Positions 14,288 through 19,868 of a stretch of DNA of 19,868 nt are shown here, piece after piece. Numbering within the stretch: the stretch's first letter is position 1; each line of letters begins with the position of its first letter. Source of the DNA: an uncultured Senegalimassilia sp. (lineage in GTDB: Bacteria; Actinomycetota; Coriobacteriia; Coriobacteriales; Eggerthellaceae); assembly GCF_934632265.1 (NCBI RefSeq), contig NZ_CAKTYH010000024.1, forward strand, positions 1-19,868, read 5' to 3'. Under the pieces are notes generated by a model, which was given only the letters and a program-made list of their open reading frames with translations, was not told where the DNA came from and made no database searches. A program made the position numbers and the translations under genes.

Positions 14288-17282
14288 GGCCGCCCCCCTT
14301 CTTCGAATCGCCCTTTTTCTTATGCTTCTTATGCTTCTTGCCGTGCTTGCCGCGCTCGGCTTTGCGCTGCGCAAGCGCCTCAAGGTCGTCGGCGCTCAGT
14401 TCAAGGGAGGGAACCTCCGCTTCAAGCAGCTCCTCATCGCTCTTGTCCTTTTCGCCATGAACCTCGTCATCGGTCAAAAACGGCCCGTCGAAGTACGCCG
14501 GTTCGCCCTTGACAGCCAGGTCCATAAGCGATGCGCCCTTGCCCGGAGCATCCTTCGGCTTGCGAGCAGCGCCCTGCCCGGGGCCATCGGACCCGAACGC
14601 CGGAGCTGACGGGTCTGCCAAGTCATCGGCAGCCACGCCCACAGGCGGCAAGGGAACGGACACGCCCGCTGCGCGTGCGGTGCGGTCGACGGGCACCGAC
14701 ACGCGCGCCGTGGACATGGCGGCGGGAACCAGCTCCTTGACCACCTTCTTGCCCCGATCGGCCAAATGCCCGCGCAGCTCGTCGTCGCTCATGTTGTCGA
14801 TGGACGCCTGACGCTGGATGTTGTCGCGCACCATTTCCAAGCCCAGCAAGAAGGCGATGAGGACGACCAACCAGGTCAGCCACGCCGTCAGGATGACCAC
14901 CTTCTCGGTGGTGGTGACGGCGAACACCAGCGTGATCGCCACCGGCACGGCGATGCCCAGGATAAGCGCGCCGCGTTTCATGCGGGGATAATGCCTCAGG
15001 AAGGCATCCGCCTGCTGCCGCAGCGCATTGTGGAACTCGTCATGGTCGGATAGCGCCCGGATAAGCTGCCCGATGCGGTAACGGCGCTCGGGCGCCAAGG
15101 CCTCCTCGACGTTGAGCAGGTCGCTTTGCTTGATCTCCTTCGCCACCAGGCGGTTGAGGTTGGTCAGATGCGGGCGCACGAACAAACCCACCAGCGCCAT
15201 GGATAGCGCGATGAGCAGCAGCACCCCGCAATAGCCCAGCCACTGCGTGCCGTAGAAGCCGCCGATGGTCTCGCGCAGCGCGTTGATGCCGTACGTGAAC
15301 GGGAACATGGGATACACCGTGCGAAAGAAGGCGTCGGTCATCTCGACCGGATACAAGCCCGTACCGCCCGGGATCTGCACGAACACCATGATGATGCACA
15401 GGCCGATGCCGATATGCTGGAACGACGACGACAGCGTGTACGTGATGCACAGGTACGAAAGCGACAGCAGGATGGCCGTCGCGAAAAACGCCGGCACCGA
15501 CGCCGCCTGCACGCCGATGAACAGGCAGCCCGCCACGCACACCACAGCTTGCAGGGTCACCATCAGGGCGAAGAACAGCCAACGGCCGATATAGCCCTGC
15601 ATCACCGTCAGACCGGGCACGCCCTCCTTGTCGACCTCCAGCTTCAAGATGACGCACAGCATCAACGTGCCGATCCACAGGCTCAAGCTGATGAACAGCG
15701 GGGCCATGGCGGAGCCGTAGGCGTTGAGCGGGTACAGCTTCTCGGTGGTCACCTGCGTGGGGGCCTGCATGAACTCCGCTATCTTCTCGGGGTCGATGCG
15801 CCCGTTGTCGGTCAGCTCCGATATCGCCGAGGACGTTCCCAGCAGGGACACGTCGTTGCGCGCCTGGCGCATGGTCCCCTCAAGGCTTGACAGCAAGACG
15901 TCGGTCTGCGCCATGGCGTCGCTTGCCACGTGCAGCGTCCCCGAGAGCTGGTCGATCACGCTCGAGGTCTCGTCGATCAGGTAGCCTTGGTTCGAGATGG
16001 CGCCCTTCAAGTTCGCAGCGGCGATGCCGACTTGGGAAATGCCGTTGCTCACCTGCGGCAAAGCGCTGCCGAACAGCTGCTGCTGATACGAGCTGGAAGC
16101 GGTGATGGCGTTTTGGGCGGCGGCGTTGATGGTGCTCGCAGCGGCGGCGACGCTGGAAGCGCTGGCGTCCACGTCATTGCTGAGCGTCTTCAGGTCGTTC
16201 AAATCGCGCTGCAGCTCGGCGTTGCGAGCGGTCAGGGAGTCGATGGCGAACCGCAGCTGCTCCTTGTTCGGATCGGAGTCGGGCATCTGGTCGTACACGA
16301 TCTGCAGCTGCTCGATGACGGCAGTGTTCATGTCCAGCACGCCCTGGGCGCGATCCGCCGCGGCGTCCACGGTGCCTTGCGCACCCGATATGGCGTTGGA
16401 AGCATCGGTGACCGCCCCGGCCGCCTGCGAGGCAACCTGCGACAGCATCAGATTCGTGTTCGACATGCCGGGCATGGCCACCGACGTGAACGTGCCCAAG
16501 CTGCTTTGCAGCGTCAGGGAAAGGTCTCTGACCTGCTGCAGCTGGTCCTGCACGGTCCGCGCATCGGCGCGCGCCTGCTCAAGCTGGCCCTTCGCCGACT
16601 GCGCCTTCTGGCGGGCCTCCTCGGTGGATGCCGCCAGCCCGCTTACGGTCGTGCGCGCATTGGAAATGGAATCAACGGCGCGCGAAAGCTGCGCCGCCGA
16701 ATTATTCTGCGCAGTGCTGAGGTTTTGCTCGGCCTCGGCAACCTTGTCGTTGAGCGTATCCGCCACCACCGAGCTGACCGTGGAGACGAACTGGCTGTTG
16801 ATGGTCTCGTCAAGGGTGGACGAGCCCGCATCGGTCACCTTCGGCGACACGGGGTTCATCTTCTCGTTGACGTAATACTGCAGGTTAGGCTGCTGAAAAT
16901 CGCCCGTCACGATGGTGAACAGGTTGGCGGTGAAGTCCTCGGGGATGACGAACGCCGCATACACCTCGCCCGACTCCACCTTGCGCATCGCGTCATCGTA
17001 ATCGGTGAACTCCCATTTCAACTGGGTGTTCTCATGCAGCGTGTCCACAATCTGGTTGCCCAGGTTCATCTGGCCCATCAAGTCGTTCTCAGATCCGGCA
17101 TCCTGGTTCACCACGCATACGCGCATGTTCCCCGTGTTGTCGTAGGGATTCCAAAAGCCGATGACGTTGAACCACGTGTACGTCGACGGCAGCACGATGA
17201 GCACCACGACCACCACCAAGGCGGCCGGCGCCTTCAAAAGGCGCAGCAGATCGCGGCCGAGCACGTGCAGAACGTTTTTCAT
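14280..17282 (-). CDS. Large YhgE/Pip-type membrane protein with C-terminal extension
   Basis: The 1000-residue protein has the YhgE core: an N-terminal helix, LPSTYTWFNVIGFWNPYDN, an external domain, and an Ala/Gln coiled coil (about 190-500). YGSAMAPLFISLSLWIGTL and a six-helix ABC-2-like block ending near 725 follow. After that comes about 250 residues not usual for the family: an amphipathic segment, two further membrane helices (about 771-791 and 795-816), an acidic Pro/Gly/Asp-rich linker, and a Lys/His-rich tail (about 973-1000, with KKHKKHKKKG). I start it at ATG 17282, which fits the family, though the GAGG is 11 bases away; the frame is open to 17357. It overlaps the second YhgE gene by 8 bp, so the two are likely made together and may interact. 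Function unknown; membrane-bound. Confidence 0.85.
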   Translation of the reverse strand: MKNVLHVLGRDLLRLLKAPAALVVVVVLIVLPSTYTWFNVIGFWNPYDNTGNMRVCVVNQDAGSENDLMGQMNLGNQIVDTLHENTQLKWEFTDYDDAMRKVESGEVYAAFVIPEDFTANLFTIVTGDFQQPNLQYYVNEKMNPVSPKVTDAGSSTLDETINSQFVSTVSSVVADTLNDKVAEAEQNLSTAQNNSAAQLSRAVDSISNARTTVSGLAASTEEARQKAQSAKGQLEQARADARTVQDQLQQVRDLSLTLQSSLGTFTSVAMPGMSNTNLMLSQVASQAAGAVTDASNAISGAQGTVDAAADRAQGVLDMNTAVIEQLQIVYDQMPDSDPNKEQLRFAIDSLTARNAELQRDLNDLKTLSNDVDASASSVAAAASTINAAAQNAITASSSYQQQLFGSALPQVSNGISQVGIAAANLKGAISNQGYLIDETSSVIDQLSGTLHVASDAMAQTDVLLSSLEGTMRQARNDVSLLGTSSAISELTDNGRIDPEKIAEFMQAPTQVTTEKLYPLNAYGSAMAPLFISLSLWIGTLMLCVILKLEVDKEGVPGLTVMQGYIGRWLFFALMVTLQAVVCVAGCLFIGVQAASVPAFFATAILLSLSYLCITYTLSSSFQHIGIGLCIIMVFVQIPGGTGLYPVEMTDAFFRTVYPMFPFTYGINALRETIGGFYGTQWLGYCGVLLLIALSMALVGLFVRPHLTNLNRLVAKEIKQSDLLNVEEALAPERRYRIGQLIRALSDHDEFHNALRQQADAFLRHYPRMKRGALILGIAVPVAITLVFAVTTTEKVVILTAWLTWLVVLIAFLLGLEMVRDNIQRQASIDNMSDDELRGHLADRGKKVVKELVPAAMSTARVSVPVDRTARAAGVSVPLPPVGVAADDLADPSAPAFGSDGPGQGAARKPKDAPGKGASLMDLAVKGEPAYFDGPFLTDDEVHGEKDKSDEELLEAEVPSLELSADDLEALAQRKAERGKHGKKHKKHKKKGDSKKGGGHA
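14317..14339 (-). repeat. 9-nt coding repeat (Lys-Lys-His)
   Basis: The plus strand carries CTTCTTATG-like units in tandem (about 2.5 copies), encoding KKHKKHKKK on the minus strand at the end of the larger YhgE gene. Short repeats of this type may change copy number by slippage. Confidence 0.55.
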
Positions 17283-17350
17283 AACGGGCGGTACCTCTTC
17301 CATAGCCGGCGCTACCGAGCGCGGATCCATAACCTTGCGGCGCCATCGCG

Positions 17351-17395
17351 AAAACAAGGGCGGGCGGCCAACCCCACGGCAGACCGCCCGCGCCC
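17351..17395 (-). terminator. Terminator-like hairpin in the yhgE operon leader
   Basis: GC-rich arms (17358-17367 with 17384-17395, one small bulge, 16-nt interval) are followed on the minus strand by TTGTTTT. The hairpin lies about 150-190 bp past the PEBP stop and about 70-110 bp before the YhgE start. It could end the PEBP transcript or, if the promoter at 17434-17439 is used, act as an attenuator of the yhgE pair. Confidence 0.5.
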
Positions 17396-17433
17396 AAGCG
17401 TCAAGACGACAGGCGCCCTATTGCGTACCCGTC

Positions 17434-17475
17434 ATTGTAAAATACCCCACCTGCGGCGCTACTCCGTACAGCGCC
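17434..17475 (-). promoter_or_regulatory. Putative yhgE promoter with dyad at the -35 position
   Basis: On the minus strand TACAAT (17439-17434) is a good -10. Where the -35 should be there is no TTGACA-like hexamer. Instead there is a dyad GGCGCT-9 nt-AGCGCC (17455-17475), which could bind a regulator. TTACTGTAA, a short palindrome, lies further upstream near 17490. Confidence 0.35.
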
Positions 17476-17544
17476 AAACCACAGAATCCGTTTCATTACT
17501 GTAAGAATCTTCCTAACGAAGCGAATCAAAGGAGCCTTATACCG

Positions 17545-18057
17545 CTACGCGCGGCTCGGCAGCTCAACGGACGCCTGATCGATCACGTGGCCGTCCATTA
17601 CGCGGCGCAGCTCGTTGAGATAGAAGCCCTCCGGCAAGTCAAGCTCGCAATCGAGCGCGTACACGTTCAACGTGTAGCTGTGCGTGGCATCGGGAGGCTG
17701 CGGGCCGCAGTAACGGGAATGCACCTGCGGGTTGTCGCTGCCGTGAGCCATGGGCGACCAATTGCTGTTACGGCCCTGCACCATGTCGACCGCCCCCGTG
17801 CGGCTGGCGTCCTCGGGAATGAGCGTCGTGGTTGCCGGCAGGTTGCAGGCGGTCCAGTGGATCCAGCAGAAGCCGCCTACGGGAATGGCGTCGTAGTCGA
17901 TGAATGCCAGGGCGAGCGTCTGCGTCCCCTGCGGCACGTCGTTTATCTCAATGGGGAACGAACGCACGGGAAAGCCCTCCAGCCGGTCCTGCTCGGGCGC
18001 GTACTTCCCGAACCTATCCGCCAACAGGCCGCCATCCAATTCAACATGCACCTTCAT
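17545..18057 (-). CDS. PEBP / YbhB-YbcL family protein
   Basis: Phosphatidylethanolamine-binding-like proteins of the YbhB group are small cytoplasmic proteins of unclear role in bacteria. The 170-residue product has the ligand-pocket motifs DYDAIPVGGFCWIHW (family form DxDAP...HW) and YCGPQPPDATHSYTLNVYALD (family form YxGPxPPxxxxHxYxxxxYAL). It starts MKVHVEL with no signal peptide, and the ATG follows AAAGGGG. Between the motifs is a 40-residue segment with GAVDMVQGRNSNW. The gene stands alone; its stop is 263 bp before the yhgE operon start on the same strand, and asnB is divergent. Confidence 0.9.
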   Translation of the reverse strand: MKVHVELDGGLLADRFGKYAPEQDRLEGFPVRSFPIEINDVPQGTQTLALAFIDYDAIPVGGFCWIHWTACNLPATTTLIPEDASRTGAVDMVQGRNSNWSPMAHGSDNPQVHSRYCGPQPPDATHSYTLNVYALDCELDLPEGFYLNELRRVMDGHVIDQASVELPSRA

Positions 18058-18384
18058 AGCATGCCCCTTTCCCTTTCGTCGTTTCAGCGCCTTTGCAGGC
18101 GAGCTGTCGTCGCCCCGCAGGCATACATGCGATCATCCGCCACGCCCCAGGCGCAGCCCGACCCGCTCAAGCAGGCGCGAGAAGGCTGTTTCGACCGCGG
18201 GCTCCTCGACCCATCGGCTCGAGCGGGCCCCTTTCCCGCAGTGTAGCACGCACCCCGGCACCCGCCGGCGCGCTTGCCGGGGCGGCGTTGGAAAATCTGC
18301 GCTTTTCGCGGGAGGCGTGCCACCGTCCGCCCCATTCGTTATGATGAACCTTACCTTTATATATGATTGGAGGGATGCCTCACC
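18058..18384. promoter_or_regulatory. PEBP/asnB divergent intergenic region
   Basis: No gene is seen. On the minus strand TGC-TACACT (18248-18240) is an extended -10 for the PEBP gene and gives a leader of about 175 nt. Towards asnB, TATGAT (18340-18345) is a possible -10 on the plus strand with a weak -35, and GGAGGG at 18369-18374 is the ribosome binding site. A CCCCGGCA / TGCCGGGG dyad lies at 18253-18260 and 18275-18282. No T-box leader for asparagine was recognised. Confidence 0.4.
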
Positions 18385-19868
18385 ATGTGCGGTATCTGCG
18401 GATTCACGCAGGCTGATGATGCAAGCCTGCCCACCCTGAAAGCCATGTGCGACGTCATGGCCCATCGCGGGCCCGACGGCGAAGGCCAGTACATCGACGC
18501 CGAAAGCGGCATCGCCCTGGGCCATCGCCGCCTTTCGCTCATCGACCTTGCCAACGGCAACCAGCCCATGGTGCGCTCCACGGGCGAGCACGCCGCCGTC
18601 ATCACCTCGCCGGCGCTGCACCTTGACGGCACCCCGTGCGGCACGCCCGAGCAGGCGGCCGCCAAGGGGCGCTACGCCATCGTGTTCAACGGCGAGATCT
18701 ACAACTACCGCGATCTGCGCGCCGAGCTTGAGGCGCAAGGCTGGCAGTTCCAAACCAACTCCGACACCGAGGTCCTGCTCACGGGCTATCTGGCATGGGG
18801 CGAAGGCGTGCTCGACCGCCTGCGCGGCATGTTCGCGTTCGCCATCTGGGACCGCGATGCACGCGAGCTGTTCTGCGCCCGCGACTTCTTCGGCATCAAG
18901 CCGTTTTACTACACGCAGCAAAACGGCCGCTTCATCTTCGCATCCGAGATCAAGTGCATCCTCGAGCATCCGGACTACACGCGCGAGCTCAACCATGAAG
19001 CGCTCGAGCAGTACCTGTGCTTCCAGTTCAGCGCCCTTCCCGAAACGTTCTTCAAGGGCATCTTCAAGCTGGCTCCCGCGCACTGCATGACCGTGCATGC
19101 CGACGGCTCCATCACCGAGCGCCGCTATTGGCGCCCCGAGTACCGCTTCGATGCGCAGCGCAGCCGCCAGGATACCGTCGAGGCCATCGACGAGGCCGTG
19201 CGCGACAGCGTGCGCTATCACAACGTGGCCGACGTCGAGGTCGGCAGCTTCCTGTCCTCGGGCATCGACTCCAGCTACATGGCCGCGTGCCTGGCCAAGG
19301 AAAACCCCGACATCAAAACGTTCACCGTCGGCTTTGATTGCTACAAGAACGCCGCCGCTAACAACGCCGAGGGCGCCGGCGGCATGATGCGCGACGAGAT
19401 CTCGTGGGCCCACGAGCTTGCCGACGAGCTGCACATCGCCAACACCAACAAGTACATCGGCGAGGACGAGTACTGGGAAAGCCTGCCCCGCGTGCAGTGG
19501 CACATGGACGAGCCGTCCGCCGACCCTTCCGCCGTGGCGCTGTACTTCGTCGACCAGATCGCCGCAACGCAGGTCAAGGCGGTGCTCTCCGGCGAAGGCG
19601 CCGACGAGTTCTTCGGCGGTTACCGCATCTACCAAACGCCGTTCTCCAATGCCAAGCTGTCCTGGGCCCCGAAGGGCCTGCTGCGCGGCGCGTCCAGCGT
19701 CATGCGCAAGCTGGGCATCCGCGGCGCGAACTACCTTGAGCGCGCCAGCGAAACGCCCGAGGATTGGTACTACACCAACGCCAACGGCGTCGCCTTCACC
19801 GCAGAGGAGCGCGCCCAGTTGCTGCGCGGCGGCTGCAACGCCCCTACCCCCCAGCAGCTCACCGCACC
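18385..19868 (+). CDS. asnB: Asparagine synthase (glutamine-hydrolysing), 3' truncated by window
   Basis: AsnB makes asparagine from aspartate, ATP and glutamine-derived ammonia. The 494 codons visible start MCGICGF with Cys2 as the glutaminase nucleophile, then AHRGPDGEG, GHRRLSLIDLANGNQPM, and FNGEIYNYRDLRAEL. SDTEVLLTGY, RGMFAFAIWD and ARDFFGIKPFYY follow. The synthetase half has the pyrophosphatase loop FLSSGIDSSY (Ser291-Ser297), DEPSADPSA and SGEGADEFFGGY. The reading frame is open to the window end; a full AsnB of this type is about 600-640 residues, so about 100-150 are missing. ATG 18385 is fixed by Cys2; an earlier ATG at 18375 is out of frame. Residues 66-94 form an insertion before FNGEIYN not seen in the shortest homologues. 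Confidence 0.95.
   Translation, partial: MCGICGFTQADDASLPTLKAMCDVMAHRGPDGEGQYIDAESGIALGHRRLSLIDLANGNQPMVRSTGEHAAVITSPALHLDGTPCGTPEQAAAKGRYAIVFNGEIYNYRDLRAELEAQGWQFQTNSDTEVLLTGYLAWGEGVLDRLRGMFAFAIWDRDARELFCARDFFGIKPFYYTQQNGRFIFASEIKCILEHPDYTRELNHEALEQYLCFQFSALPETFFKGIFKLAPAHCMTVHADGSITERRYWRPEYRFDAQRSRQDTVEAIDEAVRDSVRYHNVADVEVGSFLSSGIDSSYMAACLAKENPDIKTFTVGFDCYKNAAANNAEGAGGMMRDEISWAHELADELHIANTNKYIGEDEYWESLPRVQWHMDEPSADPSAVALYFVDQIAATQVKAVLSGEGADEFFGGYRIYQTPFSNAKLSWAPKGLLRGASSVMRKLGIRGANYLERASETPEDWYYTNANGVAFTAEERAQLLRGGCNAPTPQQLTA

Noticed and set aside
11402..14512. Very long plus-strand open frame (1036 codons) antisense to the yhgE gene and uspA
   Set aside because: Composition is Arg/His/Gly/Gln-rich with no domain, typical of the antisense shadow of GC-rich genes. 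The minus-strand genes have clear family motifs, starts and terminators.
12098..17282. Type VII secretion locus
   Set aside because: YhgE resembles EsaA, but no WXG100 substrate, EssC ATPase or other secretion component is in the window.
15930..17504. 524-codon plus-strand frame
   Set aside because: Antisense shadow of the larger YhgE gene; low-complexity Arg/Leu/His composition and no supporting start signal.
18133..19635. 500-codon minus-strand frame over the asnB start
   Set aside because: Antisense shadow of asnB, whose MCGICGF start and synthetase motifs are unambiguous.

Overview
The window is GC-rich, densely coded DNA that fits a Coriobacteriia / Eggerthellaceae-type actinobacterium. 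That placement rests on gene style and gene combination: a Ccm cytochrome c maturation operon in a GC-rich Gram-positive-like genome, large YhgE/Pip membrane proteins, DegV, and an M18 aminopeptidase. It is inference, not a database match. I see no rRNA, tRNA, CRISPR array, insertion sequence, integrase or phage gene. The long open frames antisense to real genes are GC-driven shadows.

Layout. Positions 1-230 hold no convincing gene. galU (286-1107, minus) ends in a hairpin terminator. Upstream of it on the same strand is a ccm operon, transcribed right to left as ccmE (6747) - ccmF - ccmA - ccmB - ccmC - ccmD (1198). A LysR-type regulator (7040-7939, minus), a DegV-family fatty-acid-binding protein (8149-9042, minus) and an M18 aminopeptidase (9201-10592, minus) follow. 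A CrcB/Fluc fluoride channel (10695-11081) is divergent on the plus strand. Next come a universal stress protein (11285-11764, minus) with a long structured leader, and a translationally coupled pair of YhgE/Pip-type membrane proteins (12098-14287 and 14280-17282, minus). A PEBP/YbhB-family protein (17545-18057, minus) and asparagine synthase asnB (18385 to the window end, plus, truncated by the window) close the segment.

How the genes work together. The ccm operon is the one clear multi-gene pathway: CcmAB(C)D moves and loads heme onto the chaperone CcmE, and CcmF ligates it to apocytochrome c. Its CcmE has Cys in place of the usual heme-binding His (CxxxY at residues 123-127). No ccmG, ccmH or ccmI is present in the cluster, which matches the reduced 'CxxxY' Ccm variant known from sulfate reducers and archaea. 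This CcmE also appears to carry a second, degenerate copy of the OB-fold domain, which I have not seen described. The two YhgE proteins probably work as a pair (8-bp start/stop overlap). The larger has an unusual C-terminal extension of about 250 residues with two more membrane helices, an acidic linker and a Lys/His-rich tail. The remaining genes are single-function housekeeping or stress genes with their own promoters and terminators.

Non-coding structure worth noting: clean intrinsic terminators after degV, lysR, galU and the yhgE pair; a perfect TATAAT with two overlapping crossing dyads at the uspA start site; a 12-bp perfect palindrome in the lysR promoter; a terminator-like hairpin in the leader of the yhgE operon; and TGC-extended -10 boxes before galU, apeB and the PEBP gene. 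I did not find a clearly new biological system. The strongest candidates are the double-OB CcmE and the YhgE pair.
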